A DNA stretch of 10,616 bases, taken from positions 10,254 through 20,869 of the forward strand of contig FR881956.1 in NCBI GenBank assembly GCA_000435615.1, given 5' to 3'. How positions within the stretch are numbered: position 1 is the first letter of the stretch; the number at the start of each line of letters is the position of its first letter. The notes below the pieces were generated by a model. That model saw only the letters and a program-made list of their open reading frames with translations, was not told where the DNA came from and did not search any database. Origin of the DNA: Firmicutes bacterium CAG:238 (GTDB lineage: Bacteria; Bacillota; Clostridia; Peptostreptococcales; Anaerovoracaceae). Positions 1 to 6,409 of this stretch are shown here, one piece after another. Position numbers and translations under genes: made by a program.

Positions 1-22
1 CTGATATTCTACCAATGAACTA

Positions 23-60
23 TGTCCGCACATCAAGTTAATTATACATCCGTGCGGACA
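23..60. promoter_or_regulatory. Inverted repeat overlapping the leftward promoter (candidate operator)
   Basis: TGTCCGCAC (23-31) and GTGCGGACA (52-60) are perfect 9-bp inverted arms 20 bp apart. One arm lies in the spacer between the -35 and -10 boxes, and the other just downstream of the predicted transcription start. The leftward transcript would contain only one arm, and neither side carries a T run, so this is better explained as a DNA operator than a terminator. The GC-rich arms stand out from AT-rich surroundings. The regulator is unknown. Confidence 0.5.
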
Positions 61-69
61 AAAATTCAA
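41..69 (-). promoter_or_regulatory. Leftward sigma-A promoter for a gene beyond the left edge
   Basis: Read on the minus strand, TTGAAT (64-69) and a perfect TATAAT (41-46) are separated by 17 bp, so transcription would start near position 34 and run off the left edge. It lies about 30 bp past the stop of the spoIIQ-like gene and points the same way, so the next gene may be read both from here and by read-through. No ribosome binding site or convincing start codon is visible before the window ends. In several Clostridia the gene after spoIIQ is spoIIID; that identity is only a guess here. Confidence 0.6.
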
Positions 70-98
70 TTACTAAATTAGTGCGTATGAAATTTTGG

Positions 99-806
99 CT
101 AAAAGTTAATATACTCCTGAGGGTCTACATAGACACCGTCCTTCAGCATTTCAAGATGAAGATGGGACGGCTCCAGGGACTCGAACAGTCCGGTGGAACC
201 GACACCGCCGATTATCTGCCCTTCTTTTACATTATCACCGACTTCAACCATTTCGTTTGTGGACAGATTTGAATAAACACTTACCAAACCGCTACCGTCC
301 GAATGTGTGATTTCGATGGATTTGCCGTAGCGGTCATCCGTATAGACGGAAGTTACACAGCCTGCGGCCATTGCAATTACTTGTGTGTCCTCCGGTGCCT
401 CGATATCCACACCGCAGTGGGTCATGTATTGATCCAGTGTGACGGAATAGATCAAATGATCCATGGAATATTCGTTGGTCAGAAAAGCAGAGTCCGATTT
501 TACCGGATTCGCAAATGTTGAACTTTCAGCGGAACTGCCGGATTTGGTTTCGCCGCTTTCCACAATCGGGATGCGTGAGGAAGCAACATTCGTATTCTCG
601 GAATTTTTTTCGTTTTGCACCGCAGCGTTTTTTCCTGCCTCCTCGGTATGAACCTTTTCGGAAACGGGAACATTAGTATTGCTGTCGTTAATCTTGTCTA
701 TATTTGATTTTATCGTAAAAATCGAAGTAAGGGCGATGACACAGAAAGCCAAAATCAATGCAACTTGAACCTTGTCTTTTTCTCTTTTCTTTTGTGCTTG
801 ACGCAT
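99..806 (-). CDS. spoIIQ: SpoIIQ-like membrane-anchored LytM (M23) protein
   Basis: The protein has 235 residues: a basic N-terminus, one membrane helix at about 13-32, a Ser/Asn/Glu-rich linker to about 105, and a LytM/M23 domain at about 110-235. The M23 zinc ligands are present as H130, D134 (HCGVD) and H217 of H215-L-H217. The His usually found in the Y-x-H-L motif is Asn (N180 in YSNLS), which suggests weak or no endopeptidase activity. The segment IYSVTLDQYMTHCGVDIEAP and the C-terminal KDGVYVDP resemble SpoIIQ. In the known family, SpoIIQ sits in the forespore membrane and binds SpoIIIAH across the intermembrane space during engulfment. The start is ATG at 806, because GGAGGT (813-818) lies 6 nt upstream; the longer TTG start at 839 falls inside the probable promoter. 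The alternative is a generic M23 envelope protein. Confidence 0.75.
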   Translation of the reverse strand: MRQAQKKREKDKVQVALILAFCVIALTSIFTIKSNIDKINDSNTNVPVSEKVHTEEAGKNAAVQNEKNSENTNVASSRIPIVESGETKSGSSAESSTFANPVKSDSAFLTNEYSMDHLIYSVTLDQYMTHCGVDIEAPEDTQVIAMAAGCVTSVYTDDRYGKSIEITHSDGSGLVSVYSNLSTNEMVEVGDNVKEGQIIGGVGSTGLFESLEPSHLHLEMLKDGVYVDPQEYINF

Positions 807-828
807 AATTTCACCTCCATATATAGAT

Positions 829-857
829 ATTGTTTGCAAAAAAGGCGATTTTCATAC
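829..857 (-). promoter_or_regulatory. Candidate sigma-F-type promoter of the spoIIQ-like gene
   Basis: On the minus strand, GTATG (853-857) is followed after 15 bp by GCAAACAAT (829-837). The known sigma-F pattern is GYATA, about 15-16 bp, then GGNNANANT, so each box has one mismatch. Transcription would start near 822, only a few bases before the GGAGGT ribosome binding site. spoIIQ is a classical sigma-F target, which fits, but the site was found by eye and AT-rich DNA gives chance matches. Confidence 0.4.
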
Positions 858-867
858 AAAAGGCTTC

Positions 868-896
868 TTGTAATAATTGCAAAATCATATTATACT
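868..896 (+). promoter_or_regulatory. Sigma-A promoter of the aminotransferase gene
   Basis: TTGTAA (868-873) and TATACT (891-896) are separated by 17 bp, with 4/6 and 5/6 matches to consensus. Transcription would start around 903, giving a leader of about 25 nt that carries the ribosome binding site. The -10 box overlaps a 12-bp palindrome. Confidence 0.55.
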
Positions 897-903
897 TAAG
901 TAT
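892..903. promoter_or_regulatory. 12-bp palindrome overlapping the -10 box and start site
   Basis: ATACTTAAGTAT is a perfect palindrome covering most of the -10 hexamer and the expected transcription start of the aminotransferase gene. Its position suits a repressor operator. It is AT-rich and short, so chance is a real possibility. Confidence 0.3.
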
Positions 904-927
904 TATTATTAAAAAAGGAGGAGAGCC

Positions 928-2169
928 ATGGGAGAATTAATATTCGCAGCGGAACAAGGCAGAAATATCCCAAAAGAGGATAAAATATTCGGAATAAGCA
1001 ATAGAGCAAAGAAAAGAATTGCACAAGACGGAAAGGATAAGGTTGTTAATGCTACCATCGGCGCGCTTCTTGACGATGACGGTGAGCTGATTGTTTTATC
1101 ATCGGTGACGGATGTTTTCAGAAATCTGAAGCCGGAGGAATTTGCAGAATATGCACCGATTGCGGGCACGGCGGAATTCAGAGAGGCGGTTAAGAAAGAT
1201 GCCTTCGGCAGATATCAGCCGAAAGGCTTTACGGAAGCAGTCGCAACTCCGGGTGGAACGGGAGCAATCAGAAATACGATTTCAAACTTCTCCGAAGCGG
1301 GCGACAAGATTCTTGTTGCTGACTGGTTCTGGGCACCGTACAATACGATAGCTCGGGAAATAGGCAGAAGCGTTGAAACATTTGAATTGTTCGACGATAA
1401 ACGCAAATTCAATATAAAGAATTTTTCCGCAAAAGCGGATTCACTGCTCGAAAAGCAGGAGTGTCTTGTGATTATCCTGAATACACCGGCACATAATCCG
1501 ACCGGATATGCACTTTCGGATGAGGACTGGAGAAATGTAGTGAATTACTTCTCGTCGGTATCAAAGGAAAAGAAGATAACGCTTCTTGCGGATATTGCAT
1601 ATATCGACTTTGCGGGAGACGAGGAAAAATACAGAAGCTTCCTTCCGATTATCGAGGAAGCACCGGAGAATGTACTTGTTGTTATCGCACACAGCCTTTC
1701 AAAAGCATATACGCTTTACGGCATGCGATGCGGTGCGATGATATGCATGGCAAAGACAGAGGAAATTGCAGCTGAATTTAAGCGGGTATGCGAGTTTTCG
1801 GCAAGAGCATCATGGTCAAACTGCCCGAGAGCTCCGCAGGTGATTCTTTCGAAGATCTATCAGGACCCGAAGCTGAAAGCAAAAGTCGATGAAGAAAGAA
1901 AAGGATTCAGAGACATGCTGCTCAGGAGAGGAAAGGCCTTTGAAGAGGCGGCGGCAGAGGCCGGGCTTGCGATGGTACCGTTTGATGCGGGATTCTTTGC
2001 ATCGGTGCCTTGTGAGAATCCGGATGCACTTTCTGCCGAGCTTGAAAAAGAGGGAATTTTCCTCGTACCGCTTGCAAAAGGCGTAAGAATATCGGTTGCT
2101 TCCATATCGGAAGAAAAATGCAGATATATTCCGGGACGAATCAAAGCATGTATGAGTAAAATTCTGTAA
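928..2169 (+). CDS. Class I PLP-dependent aminotransferase (aspartate/aromatic type)
   Basis: This 413-residue protein has the full set of fold-type I aminotransferase landmarks: the N-terminal pattern NATIGALLDDDGELIVLSSV, which resembles the AspC/TyrB (I-alpha) group; N190 in TPAHNPTGY; D222 and Y225 in LADIAYIDF; the PLP-binding lysine K259 in HSLSKAYTLYGMR; and a C-terminal arginine R387 in KGVRIS, expected to bind the substrate alpha-carboxylate. The likely reaction is amino-group transfer between an aspartate or aromatic amino acid and 2-oxoglutarate in the cytoplasm. Exact specificity cannot be read from sequence. Length is normal and no key residue is missing. ATG at 928 follows GGAGG (917-921) by 6 nt. 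It is transcribed alone or reads through into ydbC, since no terminator follows. Confidence 0.88.
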   Translation: MGELIFAAEQGRNIPKEDKIFGISNRAKKRIAQDGKDKVVNATIGALLDDDGELIVLSSVTDVFRNLKPEEFAEYAPIAGTAEFREAVKKDAFGRYQPKGFTEAVATPGGTGAIRNTISNFSEAGDKILVADWFWAPYNTIAREIGRSVETFELFDDKRKFNIKNFSAKADSLLEKQECLVIILNTPAHNPTGYALSDEDWRNVVNYFSSVSKEKKITLLADIAYIDFAGDEEKYRSFLPIIEEAPENVLVVIAHSLSKAYTLYGMRCGAMICMAKTEEIAAEFKRVCEFSARASWSNCPRAPQVILSKIYQDPKLKAKVDEERKGFRDMLLRRGKAFEEAAAEAGLAMVPFDAGFFASVPCENPDALSAELEKEGIFLVPLAKGVRISVASISEEKCRYIPGRIKACMSKIL

Positions 2170-2188
2170 AAAAATTTCGTGGAAGATA

Positions 2189-2217
2189 TTGACATAGACG
2201 GCAGGATGTAGTAATAT
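2189..2217 (+). promoter_or_regulatory. Sigma-A promoter of the PC4/YdbC gene
   Basis: A perfect TTGACA (2189-2194) is followed after 17 bp by TAATAT (2212-2217). A TATAGT (2215-2220) overlaps it but would need a 20-bp spacer. Transcription would begin near 2223, at the first base of an inverted repeat. Confidence 0.65.
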
Positions 2218-2221
2218 AGTA

Positions 2222-2241
2222 CCACAAAAGGAAATTTGTGG
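2222..2241 (+). promoter_or_regulatory. 5'-end hairpin in the ydbC leader
   Basis: CCACAAA (2222-2228) pairs perfectly with TTTGTGG (2235-2241) around a six-base AGGAAA loop. It begins at the predicted transcription start and ends directly against the AAAGGAG ribosome binding site (2242-2248). It could protect the mRNA 5' end, influence ribosome access, or act as a DNA operator at +1. Confidence 0.45.
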
Positions 2242-2259
2242 AAAGGAGATTATGAAACA

Positions 2260-2616
2260 ATGCCGGAAAGAGAAAGAGATGATGATTTTAGATTTGAAAT
2301 CTTGGAGCACATCGGGGTTGTGGGTAAATATCAAACCGGATGGTCGAAAGAAATCAACATCGTATCGTGGCGTGGCGGCAGCCCTAAGCTGGATATCAGA
2401 GACTGGGATCCGAGCCATGAACGCATGAGCAGAGGCGTTACGATGCATAAGAATGAAGTTTTGACAACCATGCAGATTCTGATGGAACATTATGGCGACG
2501 ATTTCAAACAGCTGGGCGAGAATTCCGGGGCTGAGAAACAGGAGAACGAAAGCGTTGCTGCAATCAATCCGGAGCCGATGGCAGCTGTGATGAGCGCTGC
2601 GGAAGCCGGATTTTAA
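2260..2616 (+). CDS. ydbC: YdbC-like PC4 family single-stranded DNA-binding protein
   Basis: The 118-residue protein has a PC4/YdbC domain at about 9-85: FRFEILEHIGV, then GWSKEINIVSWRGGSPKLDIRDWDP and a helix ending near HYGDDFKQL. The pattern GW-x-KE-x-N-x-VSW and KxDIRxW is typical of bacterial YdbC, a small dimer that binds single-stranded nucleic acid; its physiological role is poorly defined. Residues 86-118 form an extra Glu/Ala/Met-rich tail absent from the roughly 73-residue Lactococcus form. I chose ATG 2260, 11 nt after AAAGGAG. A TTG at 2236 in the same frame lies upstream of that ribosome binding site, within the leader hairpin, so it is unlikely. Its strong promoter suggests independent expression, and a terminator follows at once. 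Confidence 0.8.
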   Translation: MPERERDDDFRFEILEHIGVVGKYQTGWSKEINIVSWRGGSPKLDIRDWDPSHERMSRGVTMHKNEVLTTMQILMEHYGDDFKQLGENSGAEKQENESVAAINPEPMAAVMSAAEAGF

Positions 2617-2620
2617 ACAA

Positions 2621-2663
2621 AAAAAATACCGTTTCAGGCATAATGCCTGAAACGGTATTTTTT
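2621..2663. terminator. Perfect 20-bp bidirectional terminator
   Basis: The arms at 2621-2640 and 2644-2663 are exact reverse complements around a TAA loop. A GC-containing core (ACCGTTTCAGGCA) is flanked by six A on the left and six T on the right. It therefore works as an intrinsic terminator on either strand, serving the convergent ydbC gene and the DUF378 gene. Confidence 0.93.
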
Positions 2664-2678
2664 ATGGCCGCACGGATC

Positions 2679-2876
2679 TTATGCGTGTCTTGTTTCGTCT
2701 TTGAATAAAAAAGAAATACCGTATAAGGCCGCAAGTCCAACCACCGCATAAATAATGCGCGAAATAACCTCGAGTTTTACGCCGAAAATGCTGGACACAA
2801 GGTTATAATTAAAGAAACCGACAAGACCCCAATTGATTCCGCCGATAATCATCAGAATGAGAATTAGTTTTTTCAA
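2679..2876 (-). CDS. DUF378 family small membrane protein
   Basis: This short protein (65 residues from the preferred start) consists almost wholly of two membrane helices: LILILMIIGGINWGLVGFF and ISRIIYAVVGLAALYGISF, ending in a short charged tail (FKDETRHA). The GGINWGLVGFFNYNLV block followed by a small loop and IFG is the hallmark of DUF378; its function is unknown. The longest reading begins at GTG 2885, but that codon overlaps the ribosome binding site AAAGGAG (2885-2891). TTG at 2876 lies 8 nt beyond GGAG and gives an N-terminus (MKKLILIL) typical of the family, so I prefer it. It ends against the shared bidirectional terminator and is divergent from the nucleoside kinase operon. Confidence 0.82.
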   Translation of the reverse strand: MKKLILILMIIGGINWGLVGFFNYNLVSSIFGVKLEVISRIIYAVVGLAALYGISFLFKDETRHA

Positions 2877-2899
2877 AGTAATCACTCCTTTCGCAATCT

Positions 2900-2927
2900 A
2901 TTTTGTCCCAAAATATTTTTTTTATGA
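2900..2927 (-). promoter_or_regulatory. Possible sigma-F-like promoter of the DUF378 gene
   Basis: On the minus strand, TCATA (2923-2927) precedes GGACAAAAT (2900-2908) by 14 bp. The -10 box fully fits GGNNANANT, while the -35 box lacks the leading G and the spacer is one base short. As in the spoIIQ-like gene, the start site would fall just before the ribosome binding site. No better sigma-A site is visible on this strand. Confidence 0.25.
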
Positions 2928-2935
2928 TTTGTTTA

Positions 2936-2944
2936 TGGTATAAT
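2936..2944 (+). promoter_or_regulatory. Extended -10 promoter of the nucleoside salvage operon
   Basis: TGGTATAAT is a perfect extended -10 element (TGnTATAAT). The -35 position (2916-2921) holds only a T run, which an extended -10 tolerates. The start site would be near 2951, with a leader of about 50 nt. A second TATAAT at 2960-2965 has no partner -35 box. Confidence 0.55.
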
Positions 2945-2999
2945 AACTTTGATTCACGTTATAATTTTAATATGACATTTATTTGAAAACGGGGGCACT

Positions 3000-4664
3000 A
3001 TGAAAATTCAATTAAAGAAAGATTACAGGGGAGAATTTGAGGAAGTAACCGTTGAAAAAGGAAGCACGATAGAGCAGCTTTACAAGAGCTTGGAAGCAGA
3101 GCTTCCGTATACGGTACTTGCGGCCAAGGTTAACAATAAACTGGTAACATTGGCATATAAATTTTATCGTGACTGCAAGGTTGAATTGCTTGACATGAGA
3201 ACACAGGTCGCAAATCTCATTTACCAGAACAGTCTGAGCCTTATCTACCTCAAGGCGGCATCAGATGTTTTGGGAGGATGCGAAGTTGATATACAGAATT
3301 CTCTTAACAAAGGCTTGTATACGGAGATTAAATCCGAAGAACCCGTCACTGCGAAACAGGTCAAAGAGATCCAAAAGAGAATGGAAGAGCTGATTGCGGC
3401 AAATTTGCCTTTGGAGCGAACGAAACTCACAAAGGAGGAGGCAGAACAGTTCTTCGTAAGCACGGGGAGAGCCGGAAAGGTCGCGCTGCTCGAAGAAAAT
3501 CCGTACATGAAGCGAATCCCGTTTTACTCGTTGGACGGATACATGGACTTTTTCTACGGCCTTATGGCACCGTCAACCGGATACATTAAATATTTTCAGC
3601 TTATGAAATACAGACGAGGCGTGCTGCTTCGCTTTCCGCATCCGTCAAAACCGAACGAAATCCCGCAGTATATCGACGAAAAGGCTTTGTACAAAACTTT
3701 CGGGGAAGAAAAGCGCTGGGGCAAGCTGATGGAGATAAGCTACGTTTCGGATTTGAACCGCAGAATCGACGAAGGCAAAATAAAGGAACTCATACAGATT
3801 TCGGAAGCCCTGCATGAACGCAAGATTGTTGAGATTGCGGATATGATAACAAAGCAAAAGAAAAGAATTATACTCATAGCCGGACCGTCGTCTTCCGGAA
3901 AAACAACGTTCGCCCAAAGACTCTGCATACAGCTTAGAGTCCATGGTTTGAAACCACTTTATCTGGGGACGGATGACTATTTTGTGGAGAGAGAACAGAC
4001 GCCGACGGATGAGTTTGGCGAAAAGGACTATGAAAATCTGAATGCAGTGGATATTGATTTGTTCAACGATAATATGAACGACCTGCTTGCAGGTAAGGAG
4101 GTTGACCTTCCGGTATTTAACTTTCTGACCGGACATAAAGAGTTCGGAACCAAGAAGACAAGGATTAAGGCGACGCAGCCAATCGTAATCGAGGGCATTC
4201 ATGCACTGAACCGTGCATTGACGCCGAAAATAGCAGAAGAAGAAAAATTCAAAATTTACATAAGCCCGCTGATTCAGCTTAATATTGACAACCACAACAG
4301 GATTGTAACAACAGACCACAGAATGTTAAGAAGAATGGTGCGTGATTACAAATACAGAGGATACAGCGCACAGAACACGATTGACAGCTGGCCGAAGGTC
4401 AGAGCCGGAGAAGATAAAAATATTTTCCCGTTCGCAGGAGAAGCGGATGTAGTGTTCAATTCCGTGCACCTTTACGAAATATCGGTACTGAAAAAATACG
4501 CAAAACCTTTGCTCGAAGAAATAAGCAGAGACGAGCCGGAATATGCGGATGCTCACAGAATGCTGAATTTCCTTAGATTTTTCAGGACGGTGGAGGATGA
4601 TTCTGCGATTGTGAACAATTCAATTTTGAGAGAGTTTATAGGCGGAAGTGTTTTTGTCGAATAA
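3000..4664 (+). CDS. TGS domain-containing uridine kinase-like nucleoside kinase
   Basis: The 554-residue protein has three parts. Residues 1-65 resemble a TGS domain. Residues about 70-230 resemble the second additional domain of threonyl-tRNA synthetase (QNSLSLIYLKAASDVLGG, then NKGLYTEI) but lack its editing histidines. Residues about 285-554 form a uridine kinase/phosphoribulokinase P-loop domain, with Walker A GPSSSGKTT at 295-303, the acidic motif GTDDYF, and IVIEGIHALN. The expected activity is ATP-dependent phosphorylation of a nucleoside in the cytoplasm; the substrate of this fusion type is not established to my knowledge. It is the first gene of the operon and is followed after 14 bp by psuK. 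The start ATG is preceded by a weak GGGGG ribosome binding site. The role of the TGS part is unknown. Confidence 0.85.
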   Translation: MKIQLKKDYRGEFEEVTVEKGSTIEQLYKSLEAELPYTVLAAKVNNKLVTLAYKFYRDCKVELLDMRTQVANLIYQNSLSLIYLKAASDVLGGCEVDIQNSLNKGLYTEIKSEEPVTAKQVKEIQKRMEELIAANLPLERTKLTKEEAEQFFVSTGRAGKVALLEENPYMKRIPFYSLDGYMDFFYGLMAPSTGYIKYFQLMKYRRGVLLRFPHPSKPNEIPQYIDEKALYKTFGEEKRWGKLMEISYVSDLNRRIDEGKIKELIQISEALHERKIVEIADMITKQKKRIILIAGPSSSGKTTFAQRLCIQLRVHGLKPLYLGTDDYFVEREQTPTDEFGEKDYENLNAVDIDLFNDNMNDLLAGKEVDLPVFNFLTGHKEFGTKKTRIKATQPIVIEGIHALNRALTPKIAEEEKFKIYISPLIQLNIDNHNRIVTTDHRMLRRMVRDYKYRGYSAQNTIDSWPKVRAGEDKNIFPFAGEADVVFNSVHLYEISVLKKYAKPLLEEISRDEPEYADAHRMLNFLRFFRTVEDDSAIVNNSILREFIGGSVFVE

Positions 4665-4678
4665 ACGCGGAGGTAAAG

Positions 4679-5602
4679 ATGGCAGATATAGTAATCATCG
4701 GAGGAATTAACATAGACATAGAAGGATATCCCTACAAAGATTTGGTTGAACAGGATTCCAATCCGGGCAGAATAAAAATTTCATACGGAGGCGTCGGCAG
4801 AAACATTGCAGAGAATGCCGCAAGAATCGGCGAAAAAGTTGCGATGCTGTCCGTAATCGGTGCAGATGAGCTGGGAAGAGGCGCACGCAGTCACCTTGCA
4901 GGACTCGGCGTTGATGTGTCTATGGTGCGTGAGATACCGGGAAGAGGCTCGGCAATCTATCTGTCGATATTAAATCCGAACAGAGATATGCATTTGGGAC
5001 TCTGTGACATGGAGATTATACAAGAACTTACGGCAGCGGACATTCGGAAGGCCGGAACGGTGTTTGAAAGTGCAGCCGCAGTAGCGCTCGACGGGAATCT
5101 CGAAGAGGAGATGCTTCGCGATGCGACAGAGATCCTTTCCGACAAAATGCTTTTTTACGATCCGGTATCCGCAAACAAAGCGCATCGTGCCAAGGCATGC
5201 ATCGGTCGTTTTCACAGCATTAAGCCGAACCTGATTGAAGCTGAAGTGCTTTCGGGCATGAAAATCGAAACGGATGAGGAACTCAGAAATGCGGCCCGGT
5301 ACTTTTTGGACAAGGGCGTGAAAAATGTTTACATCACACTGAACTGTGACGGTGTGTATTTTAAAAATAAAGAAAAAGAGGGCTTTATAAGACCGCCGAA
5401 AAGTATTAAAATAGAAAGTGCCACCGGAGCCGGAGATGCATTTTCGGCAGCCGTATTGTATGGGATGGCGCACGGCCTTGAAATTGATGAGATTGCGGCA
5501 CTCGGAATGGCAGCATCGCAGATTGCGATGGAAAGCGAGAAGGCCGTAAACGAAAAGATAAACATAGAGGACATCAAAAGGAGGGTAACACAAAATGTAT
5601 AG
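4679..5602 (+). CDS. psuK: Pseudouridine kinase (PfkB/ribokinase family)
   Basis: This 307-residue PfkB-family kinase carries the N-terminal signature GGVGRNIAENAARIG (starting at G37), which is characteristic of pseudouridine kinase (E. coli YeiC/PsuK). The C-terminal motif ATGAGDAFSA has the catalytic base D253 and the anion-hole glycines. PsuK phosphorylates pseudouridine to pseudouridine 5'-phosphate in the cytoplasm. The assignment rests on both the motif and the overlapping psuG; without that neighbour, another ribokinase-family substrate would be possible. GGAGGT (4669-4674) lies 4 nt before the ATG. The gene starts 14 bp after the nucleoside kinase and overlaps psuG by 8 bp, indicating translational coupling. 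Confidence 0.85.
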   Translation: MADIVIIGGINIDIEGYPYKDLVEQDSNPGRIKISYGGVGRNIAENAARIGEKVAMLSVIGADELGRGARSHLAGLGVDVSMVREIPGRGSAIYLSILNPNRDMHLGLCDMEIIQELTAADIRKAGTVFESAAAVALDGNLEEEMLRDATEILSDKMLFYDPVSANKAHRAKACIGRFHSIKPNLIEAEVLSGMKIETDEELRNAARYFLDKGVKNVYITLNCDGVYFKNKEKEGFIRPPKSIKIESATGAGDAFSAAVLYGMAHGLEIDEIAALGMAASQIAMESEKAVNEKINIEDIKRRVTQNV

Positions 5603-6386
5603 CAGTTATTTGGACATTAAGCCGGAGGTAGCCAAAGCACTTGAAGAAGGCACCCCGGTAGTTGCACTTGAATCAACCATAATCGCACACGGCATGCCGT
5701 ATCCGAAGAATGTTGAAACGGCAATAAAAGTTGAAGAAGTTATAAGAGAAGGCGGCGCAGTGCCGGCAACCATCGCAATTATAAACGGCAGGATTAAAAT
5801 CGGACTTACAGAAGAAGAAATCGAATATTTGGGAACGGCTGACAACGTACTTAAAGTCAGCCGCAGGGATTTTCCGCTTGTTATTGCCAAAAAGCTTAAT
5901 GGAGCCACAACCGTTGCAGGAACAATGATCGCTGCCAACATGGCAGGAATCAAGCTCTTTGTTACCGGAGGAATCGGCGGCGTTCACAGAGGCGCGGGAG
6001 AAAGTTTTGATATTTCGGCGGACCTCGAGGAACTCAAGATGACGGATGTTGCTGTTGTTTGCGCAGGTGTAAAATCAATCCTTGATATCGGTGCAACCTT
6101 GGAGTACTTGGAAACGGCAGGCGTTCCGGTCGTTACTTTCGGTGCGGACGAGTTCCCGGCATTCTACAGCAGACGCAGCGGATTTGATGCAGAATGCAGA
6201 ATTGACGATCCGAAGGAAATCGCGGAGATGATTCGTGCGAAGGAGGCTCTCGGCCTCAGGGGCGGAATGCTGATTGCATGTCCGGTACCGGAAGAAGATG
6301 AAATTCCATACGAGAAGATGGACATTGTAATCAAAGAGGCACTGGAAGAATGCGATAAACAAGGTGTTAAGGGAAAGATACGATAA
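5595..6386 (+). CDS. psuG: Pseudouridine-5'-phosphate glycosidase, C-terminally truncated by a frameshift
   Basis: The reading frame encodes 263 residues of PsuG, which splits (or forms) the C-C bond between uracil and ribose 5-phosphate. The body looks intact: E26 in VALESTIIAHGMPYPKN, TGGIGGVHRGA, D143 in FDISADLEEL and K160 in CAGVKSILD. These match E31, D149 and the Schiff-base lysine K166 of the E. coli enzyme, as I recall them. The family is usually about 300-312 residues. Here a 28-bp tandem duplication (6354-6409) shifts the frame, and translation ends at TAA 6384-6386. The missing end, with the conserved TPFLL and SLxANxxLVxNNAR blocks, is encoded in the +1 frame to 6528. Removing one repeat copy would restore a 301-residue protein. 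AGGAGG within the end of psuK supplies the ribosome binding site. Activity of the truncated product is doubtful. Confidence 0.85.
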   Translation: MYSSYLDIKPEVAKALEEGTPVVALESTIIAHGMPYPKNVETAIKVEEVIREGGAVPATIAIINGRIKIGLTEEEIEYLGTADNVLKVSRRDFPLVIAKKLNGATTVAGTMIAANMAGIKLFVTGGIGGVHRGAGESFDISADLEELKMTDVAVVCAGVKSILDIGATLEYLETAGVPVVTFGADEFPAFYSRRSGFDAECRIDDPKEIAEMIRAKEALGLRGGMLIACPVPEEDEIPYEKMDIVIKEALEECDKQGVKGKIR

Positions 6387-6409
6387 ACAAGATATTAAGG
6401 GAAAGAGAA
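6354..6409 (+). repeat. Imperfect 28-bp tandem duplication in psuG
   Basis: Two adjacent 28-bp units, 6354-6381 and 6382-6409, both start GATAAACAAG and share TTAAGGGAAAGA. They match at 24 of 28 positions. Both encode a version of the same peptide (DKQGVKGK and DKQDIKGK) in different frames, which shows that one copy is an insertion. As 28 is not a multiple of three, it causes the psuG frameshift. Confidence 0.92.

Noticed and set aside
23..60. The TGTCCGCAC inverted repeat as a terminator of the spoIIQ-like gene
   Set aside because: The loop is 20 nt and no T run follows on either strand; overlap with promoter boxes explains it better.
806..839. An upstream TTG start (839) extending the spoIIQ-like protein by 11 residues
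   Set aside because: GGAGGT sits 6 nt before ATG 806, and the TTG falls within the probable -10 region.
2252..2430. An ATG at 2252 opening a short frame (about 58 codons) overlapping ydbC
   Set aside because: It lies only 3 nt from the ribosome binding site, and its product is not protein-like, whereas the ydbC frame matches the PC4 family.
1816..2490. A 224-codon minus-strand frame across the aminotransferase end and ydbC
   Set aside because: It crosses two well-supported genes and a strong promoter, and shows no domain pattern.
2960..2965. A second TATAAT upstream of the nucleoside kinase
   Set aside because: No -35 box at a suitable distance and no extended -10 TG; the TGGTATAAT at 2936 is better.
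3645..4319. A 224-codon minus-strand frame within the nucleoside kinase gene
   Set aside because: It is fully antisense to a gene with clear motifs, and its composition is that of a reverse-strand shadow.
6378..6390. Programmed +1 frameshifting to rescue psuG
   Set aside because: CGA followed by TAA could in theory slip, but there is no upstream Shine-Dalgarno-like stimulator or downstream structure, and the duplication explains the shift fully.
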